Assembly: GCA_012515695.1 (NCBI GenBank)
Contig: JAAYXX010000307.1
Coordinates: 1 to 8,090, forward strand
From: Chloroflexota bacterium
Lineage (GTDB): Bacteria > Chloroflexota > Anaerolineae > UBA1429
Direction of reading: 5' to 3'
Length of the DNA: 8,090 bases
Below, one piece after another: positions 1 through 5,973 of the stretch (its first letter is position 1; every line of letters starts with the position of its first letter). Under the pieces are notes generated by a model, which saw nothing but the letters and a program-made list of their open reading frames with translations, was not told the DNA's origin and did not search any database. Both the position numbers and the translations under genes were made by a program.

Positions 1-561
1 CTGGACACCCTGCCCGCCCACCGCATTGTCCAGGCAGGGGTCGCCCTGGTTCCCGAAGGACGCCAGCTCTTGCACACGATGACCGTCCGCGACAATCTCG
101 TGCTCGGCGCATACTGCCACCACGCGACCAGCCTGCGCGACTTGTTGGGGCCGGTCAAGTGGGTGCTGGGCAGACAGGAAATGCGCGACAGACTGCGCTA
201 TGTATTCGAGTTGTTTCCGAGTCTGCAAGAGCGCCAGAAGCAGGTGTCGGGCAGCCTGAGCGGGGGCGAGCAGCAAATGTTGGCGATCGGGCGGGCGCTA
301 ATGGCCTCCCCCCAACTGCTGCTGCTCGACGAACCCTCCATCGGCCTGGCCCCCAACCTGGCCCATGAGATACTGCAAATGTTGGTGCGGCTGCGCGAGG
401 AAGGGCTGACCGTCCTGTTGGTCGAACAGGACGCCCACGCCGCCCTGCGTATCGCCGATCGAGGATATGTGATGGAAACCGGGCGCATCGTAGCCGAGGG
501 GTCGGGTAAGGAACTGCTCAACTCGGCCCACATGCGCCGTGCCTATCTCGGCATTGTCTAG
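1..561 (+). CDS. livF: Branched-chain amino-acid ABC transporter ATPase LivF (5' end cut off)
   Basis: This is the C-terminal 186 residues of an ABC ATPase. The frame is open from base 1, so the gene starts outside the window; about 50 residues, including Walker A, are missing. Visible motifs are VPEGR at residues 17-21 of the fragment (the Q-loop region as LivF proteins carry it), the signature LSGGEQ at 86-91, Walker B LLLLDEPS at 106-113, and VEQ at 141-143, where LivF has Gln in place of the usual H-loop His. The end AYLG near residue 181 is also typical of LivF. In the family, LivF pairs with LivG on the cytoplasmic face of the LivHM permease to import Leu/Ile/Val or related amino or carboxylic acids. 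One oddity is that the segment between the NL of DNLVLGA and the ELFP motif is about 16 residues longer than I recall for E. coli LivF. The paaK genes downstream on the same strand suggest a substrate linked to amino-acid or aryl-acid catabolism, which is an inference. Confidence 0.93.
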   Translation: MDTLPAHRIVQAGVALVPEGRQLLHTMTVRDNLVLGAYCHHATSLRDLLGPVKWVLGRQEMRDRLRYVFELFPSLQERQKQVSGSLSGGEQQMLAIGRALMASPQLLLLDEPSIGLAPNLAHEILQMLVRLREEGLTVLLVEQDAHAALRIADRGYVMETGRIVAEGSGKELLNSAHMRRAYLGIV

Positions 562-604
562 TTGGTATAACTCGGATTTACATTGGTCGTGAGGATGCTG
601 TAGC

Positions 605-661
605 CGCGCCATCCTGGCGCGCCATACATGGCGATGCAGCGGTTGCCGCGGTTTAAGCCGC
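605..661. repeat. Two-hairpin module in the livF-paaK spacer
   Basis: The 200-base spacer 562-761 has no gene. It holds a perfect 7-bp hairpin, CGCGCCA (605-611), loop TCC, TGGCGCG (615-621). A 4-bp stem CCAT/ATGG follows at 622-631. A second hairpin lies at 648-661, GCGGT-TTAA-GCCGC, with one T-G wobble. No T-run follows on either strand, so this is not a canonical intrinsic terminator. It could reduce read-through from livF, or be a copy of a dispersed palindromic repeat. The rest of the spacer shows nothing clear except the SD before paaK at 751-757. Confidence 0.5.
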
Positions 662-761
662 CTCTTGGCGTAGTTGTACAATCTGCCCTTGACCAATGCA
701 TTTCGGATCGAATGGCAGGCGTCGCCCGCCGTAGCGAACGCTGCTCGAATAAGGAGGTCAC

Positions 762-2081
762 ATGGTTTGGAATCGCGAGATGGAATGCGCGCCACGGAGT
801 CAATTGGAGGCAATTCAGTTGGAACGCCTTCGGCGTCAAGTCGCCCGGGTATATGAAAAGGTTCCCTTTTACCGCGAGTCCTTTGACAAAGCAGGCATCA
901 AGCCGGAAGACGTGCATAGCTTGCAAGACTTGCGCCATCTGCCCTATACCCGCAAGAGCGACTTTCGCGACACCTATCCCTTTGGCCTGCTTAGTGTGCT
1001 CCTGGATGACGTCGTGCGCGTCCACGCCTCCAGCGGCACCACCGGCAAGCCCACCGTCGTGGCCTACACCGAGCATGACATTGGCGTATGGGCGGAGGTA
1101 ATGGCCCGCACGCTGAGCTGCGGCGAGGTGACGCGGCGCGACATCGTGCACAACGCATACGGCTATGGCCTGTTCACCGGCGGGCTGGGCGTCCATTATG
1201 GCGCAGAGCGCGTCGGCGCGACGGTCATCCCCATGTCGGGGGGCAATACCCACCGCCAGATCATGCTCATTCAGGATTTCGGCGCAACGGCAATCTGCTG
1301 CACGCCCTCCTATTCCCTGTTCCTGGCCGAAACCGCCGAAGAGATGGGGGCGAGCCTCCGCCAGAGCAAACTGCGGGTGGGCTTTTTCGGGGCCGAACCG
1401 TGGACGCACGAGATGCGCCACGAGATCGAGGAGCGCCTCGGCATCCTGGCGCTGGACATCTATGGCCTGAGCGAGATCATTGGCCCCGGCGTGGCCGCCG
1501 AGTGTGTGCACAAGAACGGGCTGCACATTTTCGAAGACCACTTTATGCCCGAGATTATCGACCCGGCCACCAACGAGCCGGTGCCCTATGGCACCTACGG
1601 CGAGTTGACCTTTACCGCCCTGACCAAAGAAGCCCTGCCCGTGATCCGCTATCGCACCGGCGACATCTCCCGGCTGACGGTGGAGCCTTGCGAGTGCGGG
1701 CGCACTATGGTGCGCATGGAAAAGATCAGCGGGCGAACGGATGATATGCTCATCGTGCGCGGCGTGAATGTGTTCCCCTCGCAAATCGAGACGGTCCTGC
1801 TACACGTCAAAGGGGTGCAGCCGCATTACGTGATTATCGTTGACCGGGAACGCGGGGCGATGGATAGCATAGAAATCTGGGTCGAAGTGTCCGAAGGTTT
1901 TTTCTCGGACGAGTTGGGCGAGTTGGCCAACCTGCAACACAGAGCCGAAATGGAGATTCAGGATACTCTCGGCATCTCGGCACGCGTCAAGCTGGTGGAG
2001 CCGCACCGCATCGAGCGCAGCATGGGCAAGGCCAGGCGGGTCATTGACCGCCGCGAGATGTACAAGAACGGCGCGCAATAG
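762..2081 (+). CDS. paaK: Phenylacetate-CoA ligase family protein, first of two copies
   Basis: This 439-residue protein belongs to the PaaK branch of AMP-forming adenylating enzymes, which activate phenylacetate or related aryl/carboxylic acids to acyl-CoA with ATP in the cytoplasm. The length fits the family (about 430-440). Motifs in order are the phosphate-binding loop SSGTTGKPTVV (90-100), AEPW (211-214), YGLSE (234-238), YRTGD (297-301), the hinge region GRTDDMLIVRGVNVFPS (324-340), and C-terminal GKARRV with Lys423 as the likely catalytic lysine. The Cys-x-Cys-GR stretch at 310-314 is usual for PaaK. The ATG follows AAGGAGG (751-757) by 4 bases, and its N terminus lines up with that of the downstream copy. 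The two copies align over 436 residues with no gap and are about two-thirds identical by hand count. The true substrate (phenylacetate, indoleacetate, a hydroxyaryl acetate or another acid) cannot be told from sequence. Confidence 0.95.
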   Translation: MVWNREMECAPRSQLEAIQLERLRRQVARVYEKVPFYRESFDKAGIKPEDVHSLQDLRHLPYTRKSDFRDTYPFGLLSVLLDDVVRVHASSGTTGKPTVVAYTEHDIGVWAEVMARTLSCGEVTRRDIVHNAYGYGLFTGGLGVHYGAERVGATVIPMSGGNTHRQIMLIQDFGATAICCTPSYSLFLAETAEEMGASLRQSKLRVGFFGAEPWTHEMRHEIEERLGILALDIYGLSEIIGPGVAAECVHKNGLHIFEDHFMPEIIDPATNEPVPYGTYGELTFTALTKEALPVIRYRTGDISRLTVEPCECGRTMVRMEKISGRTDDMLIVRGVNVFPSQIETVLLHVKGVQPHYVIIVDRERGAMDSIEIWVEVSEGFFSDELGELANLQHRAEMEIQDTLGISARVKLVEPHRIERSMGKARRVIDRREMYKNGAQ

Positions 2082-2117
2082 GCGCATCGCAGCAAGCGCC
2101 AGGGGCGCGCCGAGGGC

Positions 2118-2146
2118 TTGACAGCCCCCCCTGTGCCGGATACAAC
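2118..2146 (+). promoter_or_regulatory. Sigma70-like promoter before the second paaK
   Basis: TTGACA (2118-2123), a perfect -35 box, is followed after exactly 17 bases by TACAAC (2141-2146), which matches 4 of 6 bases of the -10 consensus. Transcription would start near 2153, at the first base of the SD, giving a leader of only about 13 bases. The spacer contains a run of seven C. The second paaK could therefore be expressed apart from the first. The distance is good but the -10 box is imperfect. Confidence 0.45.
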
Positions 2147-2152
2147 ATGTCT

Positions 2153-2159
2153 GAAGGAG
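2153..2159 (+). promoter_or_regulatory. Ribosome binding site that fixes the second paaK start
   Basis: GAAGGAG lies 6 bases before the ATG at 2166. The frame is open further upstream to a TTG at 2118, but that TTG has no SD and is itself part of the putative -35 box. Starting at 2166 also makes the N terminus line up residue for residue with the first paaK product. Confidence 0.8.
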
Positions 2160-2165
2160 TCAGCA

Positions 2166-3476
2166 ATGATCTGGAATAAAGAACGCGAGACGATGTCCCG
2201 GTCTCAATTAGAGGCCATGCAAAGCGAACTGCTGGCAAGCCAGGTCGCCCGCGCCTACGAGCGCGTGCCCTTTTATCGGCAGCTTTTCCGCGACCGAGGC
2301 ATCAGGCCAGGCGACATCAAATCACTCGCGGATCTGCACAAATTGCCCTTTACCCGAAAGAGCGATTTTCGAGACAACTATCCCTTTGGGCTGCTGGCCG
2401 TGCCGCGCAACCAGTTGGCCCGCATTCATGCCTCCAGTGGCACCACCGGCAAGCCCACCGTCGTGGCCTATACCAAGAACGACATGGCCCTCTGGCGCGA
2501 GGTCTGCGCCCGCAACCTCGCAGCAGCCGGGGTCACGCCCGACGACACGGTGCAGATCGCGATGGGCTATGGGCTGTTCACCGGCGGGCTGGGCTGGCAC
2601 TATGGCAGCGAGCACCTGGGCGCTACGGTCCTGCCCATGTCCTCCGGCAACACCAAACGCCAGATCATGCTGATCCAGGACTTTGAGACGACTGTCTTTT
2701 GCTGCACCCCCTCCTATGGCATCTTTATCGCCGAGCAAGCGGAAGAAATGGGGGTGGACCTGCGCGCCACCAGGCTGCGTGTGGGCATTCATGGCGCGGA
2801 ACCCTGGACAGCCGAAATGCGGCGCGAGCTAGAACGTCGCCTGGGGCTGGACCCCATCGACACCTACGGCCTCTCGGAGATGATCGGGCCGGGCGTGGCA
2901 GGGGAGTGCACCTATCATTGCGGGCTGCATCTCAACGAAGACCATTTCCTCGCCGAGATCGTGCATCCCGAAACGGGCGACCCGCTCCCCTACGGCGAAA
3001 AAGGGGAACTGGTGCTGACCGCCCTCACCAAAGAGGCCCTGCCCGTGATCCGCTATCGCACCGGCGATATTACCCGGCTGGACCCCAGCCCGTGCAAATG
3101 TGGCCGCACAATGGTACGTATGGAAAAAGTGAGCGGGCGCACCGACGACATGCTCATCGTGCGCGGCGTCAACGTGTTCCCCTCGCAAATCGAGACCGTC
3201 TTGCTTCAGGTGGAAGGCGTGCAGCCGCATTATGTTATCCTGGTTGACCGCGAACTGGGGGCGATGGACGAGTTGGAAATCTGGGTCGAGGTTTCCGAAG
3301 CCATTTTCGCAGACGATATCGGCCAATTGAAGGGACTTCAGCAAAAAGCCGAGTACGAAATGCGCGAGACCCTGGGCATCCAGGCGCGCATCAAACTGGT
3401 AGAGCCGCATCGCATCGAACGGAGCATGGGCAAGGCCCGGCGCATCATTGACCGGCGCGCCGTCTACGATCAGTAG
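2166..3476 (+). CDS. paaK: Phenylacetate-CoA ligase family protein, second of two copies
   Basis: This 436-residue PaaK-type aryl-CoA ligase forms acyl-adenylate and then acyl-CoA. It carries the same motifs at the same residue numbers as the upstream copy: SSGTTGKPTVV (90-100), AEPW (211-214), YGLSE (234-238), YRTGD (297-301), GRTDDMLIVRGVNVFPS (324-340), and Lys423 in GKARRI. Differences cluster at the N-terminal helices, at residues 81-87 and 121-133, around 208-209 (IHG here, FFG upstream), and at 380-400. Some of these could alter the acid-binding pocket. The gap to the first copy is 84 bases and holds a possible promoter. The pair probably arose by tandem duplication; coding blocks around the conserved motifs are still nearly identical in DNA. 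The tight link to a double-ACT protein is a family association I recall, often with indolepyruvate:ferredoxin oxidoreductase, which is not visible in this window. Confidence 0.95.
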   Translation: MIWNKERETMSRSQLEAMQSELLASQVARAYERVPFYRQLFRDRGIRPGDIKSLADLHKLPFTRKSDFRDNYPFGLLAVPRNQLARIHASSGTTGKPTVVAYTKNDMALWREVCARNLAAAGVTPDDTVQIAMGYGLFTGGLGWHYGSEHLGATVLPMSSGNTKRQIMLIQDFETTVFCCTPSYGIFIAEQAEEMGVDLRATRLRVGIHGAEPWTAEMRRELERRLGLDPIDTYGLSEMIGPGVAGECTYHCGLHLNEDHFLAEIVHPETGDPLPYGEKGELVLTALTKEALPVIRYRTGDITRLDPSPCKCGRTMVRMEKVSGRTDDMLIVRGVNVFPSQIETVLLQVEGVQPHYVILVDRELGAMDELEIWVEVSEAIFADDIGQLKGLQQKAEYEMRETLGIQARIKLVEPHRIERSMGKARRIIDRRAVYDQ

Positions 3477-3535
3477 CCGCCTGGCCCGGCGTGTGCCACC
3501 CAGGTGCGCCCAAGGATAGCCACAAGACCAAGGCA

Positions 3536-3544
3536 TGTTATAAT
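3536..3544 (+). promoter_or_regulatory. Extended -10 element before the ACT gene
   Basis: TGT followed by TATAAT (3539-3544) is a perfect extended -10 hexamer. At 17-bp spacing the -35 position (3516-3521) reads ATAGCC, with no real match. Transcription would begin near 3551, inside the SD at 3546-3552, so a message from here would be almost leaderless for the ATG at 3558. If the element is real, the ACT gene has a second transcription mode besides read-through from paaK. Confidence 0.4.
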
Positions 3545-3557
3545 CAAGGGGGTAGCC

Positions 3558-3947
3558 ATGAGAACCACACAGGTGTCAGCTTTTTTGGAGAATCGCCCTG
3601 GCAGGCTTCTCTATCTGTTGAACGTGCTGGCCGACGGCGGAATCAACCTGATCGCGCACAACATTGTTGATGCCTCTGATTTCGGCATCGTCCACATGCT
3701 GGTAGATAGGCCGCGCCACGCTCTAGAGATTATGCGGGATGCGGGAATCACCTGCTCCACGACCGAAGTGCTCGAAGTTACCATGCCTGACGAGCCGGGG
3801 GCGTTTGTCCGGCAGGTGTTGCAGCCGTTGGCACAAGCAGGCGTGAATATCGAGTATAGCTATGCCTACAGCGCAATCGGGTCGGGGAAAGCCAAGAGCG
3901 TTCTGAAGGTGGACGATCTGGATAAAGCAGAAAAAGTGCTGGGGTAA
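3558..3947 (+). CDS. Double-ACT-domain small protein, probable amino-acid sensor
   Basis: This 129-residue protein consists of two ACT domains and nothing else. The first runs from about residue 4 to 66, with NRPGRL (12-17) and GGIN (27-30). The second runs from about 71 to 129, with DEPGAF (78-83) and AGVN (94-97). ACT domains bind amino acids at domain interfaces. Such stand-alone proteins have no catalytic part and are thought to regulate or sense. The ATG at 3558 has SD AAGGGGG (3546-3552) 5 bases upstream; the frame stays open to 3504 but without a good start. It sits 81 bases after the second paaK on the same strand, which fits the recurring paaK-ACT pairing and suggests that an aromatic or branched-chain amino acid controls that pathway. 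The stop codon lies within a terminator hairpin. The partner protein and ligand are unknown. Confidence 0.88.
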   Translation: MRTTQVSAFLENRPGRLLYLLNVLADGGINLIAHNIVDASDFGIVHMLVDRPRHALEIMRDAGITCSTTEVLEVTMPDEPGAFVRQVLQPLAQAGVNIEYSYAYSAIGSGKAKSVLKVDDLDKAEKVLG

Positions 3948-3960
3948 CGCACCCCAGCAC
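3931..3960. terminator. Bidirectional hairpin terminator between convergent genes
   Basis: A perfect 10-bp stem, GTGCTGGGGT (3936-3945) and ACCCCAGCAC (3951-3960), encloses the loop AACGC. On the minus strand it is followed by five T (complement of 3931-3935), a canonical intrinsic terminator 9 bases after the TPR gene stop. On the + strand the tail is TCTTACGG, a weak U-tract. The first T of the ACT stop codon TAA (3945-3947) is the last base of the 5' arm, and the remaining AA lies in the loop. Confidence 0.85.
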
Positions 3961-3969
3961 TCTTACGGG

Positions 3970-4908
3970 CTAAAAGCCTGCACCACTCTGTAGCACCATG
4001 CCATATTGCGAACGGGCCATCACGAACAACTCGTTCTGGTTTTGCTCGCTTGCCAGGTTGGCGGCCTGCTCGTAATCTTGGAGAGCCTCGAATGTCTCGC
4101 CTGCCTCCTGATGGATGATGCCCCGCACGTAGTACGCATAGGCTGATTCGGGCTGAACCTCCAGGGCAGTGTTGACTGCTTCCATAGCCTTGTCCTTCTC
4201 GCCCACCAGCCTGTAGGTTTGAGCCACCGTGATCCAGTAGCCTTCTGGATTCTCAAAAGCCTGCCTGGCCCTGGTCAGCATCTCCTCGGATTTGGCCGTC
4301 TGCCCCTGCGCTTCGTACAAAATCCCCAAAGCGGCCAGCACATCCCCATCATCCGGCACATAGACCAAGGATTGCTCATACTCGGCAACCGCCCCGGCCA
4401 GGTCGCCATTCATCAATAACTGATCAGCGCGCGACGTGTGGGCAAAAGCCTGCTTCTCCGTGGGACTCATCCCATAGCGCTTGTCCATCACCCAGTTCCC
4501 AATCAACACTACCAGGAGAACACCGGCGATGATGGCCCCGGTTCTGATGAGCCACTTGCGTTGCTGCTCCGCCAGATAGCCGTCGAGATACCACCACCAG
4601 TGATCCTCCGGCGGGTTCTCTGCGCGGCGAGCGGTAGCCAGCCCCTTCCGCACGATGATCCCAGCTTTGCTGGTCAACATGCCGTCTATGGACGTGATGC
4701 GCGTCAACTCGGGGCGCAGGTCTACCCCCTGCTCTGTGAGAGCAGCCACATCATGGGCGATTTCGTCGCGCAACTTGAGCAGGGCCGCCACATCCTCACC
4801 ACTCAGCCGCTTCAGCTTGGCGAGACCAATCTCCATATCGCGGATTTTGTCGCGCAATGGACCCGCAGCGCCCCTTGGCTCGGTGTTCTGAATTGAACCT
4901 TTTACCAT
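3970..4908 (-). CDS. Single-pass membrane protein with TPR repeats
   Basis: This 312-residue protein has an N-terminal charged, mostly helical region (residues about 16-120), one transmembrane segment at about 122-140 (IIAGVLLVVLIGNWV core), and a C-terminal domain of about four tetratricopeptide repeats (roughly 151-184, 187-220, 221-254, 255-288). There is no signal peptide. A WWWY cluster at 104-107 sits just before the membrane segment. The Arg/Lys-rich flank before the helix (RKWLIR) suggests N-in, with the TPR domain outside the cytoplasm, but positive charge on the far side (MDKR) makes this uncertain. TPRs are protein-binding scaffolds, so assembly or anchoring in the envelope is a reasonable guess; no specific function is recognised. 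The ATG at 4908 is preceded by GGAGG (complement of 4913-4917). The frame stays open to 4950 but the upstream ATG has no SD. The gene has its own promoter, diverging from rfbD. Confidence 0.85.
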   Translation of the reverse strand: MVKGSIQNTEPRGAAGPLRDKIRDMEIGLAKLKRLSGEDVAALLKLRDEIAHDVAALTEQGVDLRPELTRITSIDGMLTSKAGIIVRKGLATARRAENPPEDHWWWYLDGYLAEQQRKWLIRTGAIIAGVLLVVLIGNWVMDKRYGMSPTEKQAFAHTSRADQLLMNGDLAGAVAEYEQSLVYVPDDGDVLAALGILYEAQGQTAKSEEMLTRARQAFENPEGYWITVAQTYRLVGEKDKAMEAVNTALEVQPESAYAYYVRGIIHQEAGETFEALQDYEQAANLASEQNQNELFVMARSQYGMVLQSGAGF

Positions 4909-4912
4909 GATT

Positions 4913-4917
4913 CCTCC
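4913..4917 (-). promoter_or_regulatory. Ribosome binding site that fixes the TPR gene start
   Basis: GGAGG on the minus strand lies 4 bases before the ATG at 4908. It selects this start over an in-frame ATG 14 codons upstream (4950), which would overlap little recognisable sequence and has no SD. Confidence 0.8.
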
Positions 4918-4972
4918 AGCGTGCAACCAACAACGATGAACGCCCAGCACAAGAGCTACTCAGTCTCTTGAA

Positions 4973-5001
4973 ATTATGGGTCAAGCCAGCCGTCTTGTCA
5001 A
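4973..5001 (-). promoter_or_regulatory. Sigma70 promoter of the TPR gene
   Basis: On the minus strand TTGACA (5001-4996), a perfect -35 box, is followed after exactly 17 bases by CATAAT (4978-4973), 5 of 6 to consensus. The start would be near 4966, giving a leader of about 58 bases to the ATG at 4908. This is the best promoter match in the window. Confidence 0.75.
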
Positions 5002-5002
5002 A

Positions 5003-5027
5003 CGACGTCGCGATGTCTTTGCGATGT
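5003..5027. promoter_or_regulatory. Possible operator between divergent promoters
   Basis: The 8-bp perfect palindrome CGACGTCG (5003-5010) lies between the two back-to-back -35 boxes. It touches a direct repeat of GCGATGT at 5010-5016 and 5021-5027, whose start-to-start distance is 11 bp, about one helical turn. The second repeat copy overlaps the + strand -35 box. A protein bound here could affect both the TPR gene and the rfbD operon. No regulator is encoded in the window. Confidence 0.35.
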
Positions 5028-5047
5028 ATTCACCCTGATGCTATAAT
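5019..5047 (+). promoter_or_regulatory. Sigma70 promoter of the rfbD operon
   Basis: TTGCGA (5019-5024, 4 of 6 to consensus) is followed after exactly 17 bases by TATAAT (5042-5047), a perfect -10 hexamer preceded by TGC (extended -10). Transcription would start near 5054, giving a leader of about 76 bases before the rfbD ATG. Confidence 0.75.
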
Positions 5048-5129
5048 AACACCCACGTACCCAGAACAGGCTGCGACGGGATAGACGCCACCGTCCACAG
5101 CCTTCAGAATCCCGCACCGGAGGCACGCT

Positions 5130-5960
5130 ATGCGGATAGTCGTTGTCGGCAGCCAGGGACAGCTTGGCTCGGCGATTCAAAAAACGATGACAGAGGACGA
5201 GCTAATGCTCGTGGACCTGCCCGAACACGATATTACCGACCTGTCCATCGTGGCTTCCATCAGGGATTTCGGGCCAGATGCCATCATCCACACGGCAGCG
5301 ATGACCAACGTGGATGGCTGCGAGCAAGACCCGGACCTGGCCTACAAGATCAACGTGGTCGGCACGCGCAACGTGGCCCTGGCTGCGCGCCAGTCCAACG
5401 CCGCGATGGTCTATATCAGCACCGACTATGTATTCGACGGCACCAAGGGCAGCCCCTATTGGGAATACGACGCGCCCAACCCGCTCAGCGTGTACGCCCG
5501 CACCAAATGGATGGGGGAGCAGGTCACACGCGACTTGCTGGAGCGGTTCTATATCGTGCGGATTGCCTGGCTCTATGGCGATGGGCCGCGCAACTTTGTG
5601 CGTACCGTGCTGCGGCTGGCGGAAAGCAAGCAGATGCGGATGGTCACGGACGAAGTGGGATCGCCCACCTATGCCCGCGACGTGGCGCAGGCTCTCGCCC
5701 AGCTTGTGCGCCAACCAGCCTATGGCATCTACCACCTGCCCAACGCGGGGGCCTGCTCGCGCTATGATTGGGCCAGGGAAATCTTGCACCTCACGAACAA
5801 GCTCGACGTCGAGGTGATCCCGACAACCAACTTTCAACGCGCTGCCTGCGTGCCCAAGCAGGTCGAGTTGAACAACATTATCGGGGCCAACCTGGGAATT
5901 ACCATGCGCCCGTGGACAGAGGCCCTGCAAGATTACATCCAACACCTGGACGAAGCATAA
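5130..5960 (+). CDS. rfbD: dTDP-4-dehydrorhamnose reductase
   Basis: This 276-residue short-chain dehydrogenase/reductase of the RmlD/RfbD family catalyses the last step of dTDP-L-rhamnose synthesis, reducing dTDP-4-dehydro-L-rhamnose with NAD(P)H. The nucleotide-binding GSQGQLG (7-13) opens a Rossmann fold. HTAAMTNVDGCE (54-65), STDYVFDG (97-104) and the catalytic Tyr122/Lys126 pair in YARTK follow. RIAWLYG (144-150) and TDEVGSPTYARD (173-184) are typical of the substrate-binding part. The length is slightly below the usual 280-300. The ATG at 5130 has GGAGG (5119-5123) 6 bases upstream. It is the first gene of an operon with two glycosyltransferases, so rhamnose for a surface glycan is likely. 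The rfbA, rfbB and rfbC partners are not in the window. A closely related SDR acting on another dTDP-sugar cannot be excluded. Confidence 0.92.
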   Translation: MRIVVVGSQGQLGSAIQKTMTEDELMLVDLPEHDITDLSIVASIRDFGPDAIIHTAAMTNVDGCEQDPDLAYKINVVGTRNVALAARQSNAAMVYISTDYVFDGTKGSPYWEYDAPNPLSVYARTKWMGEQVTRDLLERFYIVRIAWLYGDGPRNFVRTVLRLAESKQMRMVTDEVGSPTYARDVAQALAQLVRQPAYGIYHLPNAGACSRYDWAREILHLTNKLDVEVIPTTNFQRAACVPKQVELNNIIGANLGITMRPWTEALQDYIQHLDEA

Positions 5961-5973
5961 AGGCCGGAGGCAC

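Noticed and set aside
605..621. Intrinsic terminator after livF
   Set aside because: The stem is strong but no T-run follows on either strand, so it was recorded as a hairpin repeat instead.
677..717. Promoter-like pieces before the first paaK (TACAAT at 677-682, TTGACC at 689-694)
   Set aside because: TACAAT has no -35 partner at 16-18 bases, and TTGACC has only ATGGCA at the right distance. Neither makes a convincing promoter; the gene may be read through from livF.
558..1784. Long minus-strand open frame opposite the first paaK
   Set aside because: It is antisense to a clearly recognised paaK gene; its sequence is low-complexity His/Ala/Gly-rich as expected from reading GC-rich codons backwards, and it lacks known motifs or an SD. 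The similar antisense frames at 2829-3536 and 5202-6185 are rejected for the same reason.
2118..2165. Upstream TTG start for the second paaK, adding 16 residues
   Set aside because: It has no SD, while the ATG at 2166 has GAAGGAG at 6 bases and makes the protein align end to end with the first copy.
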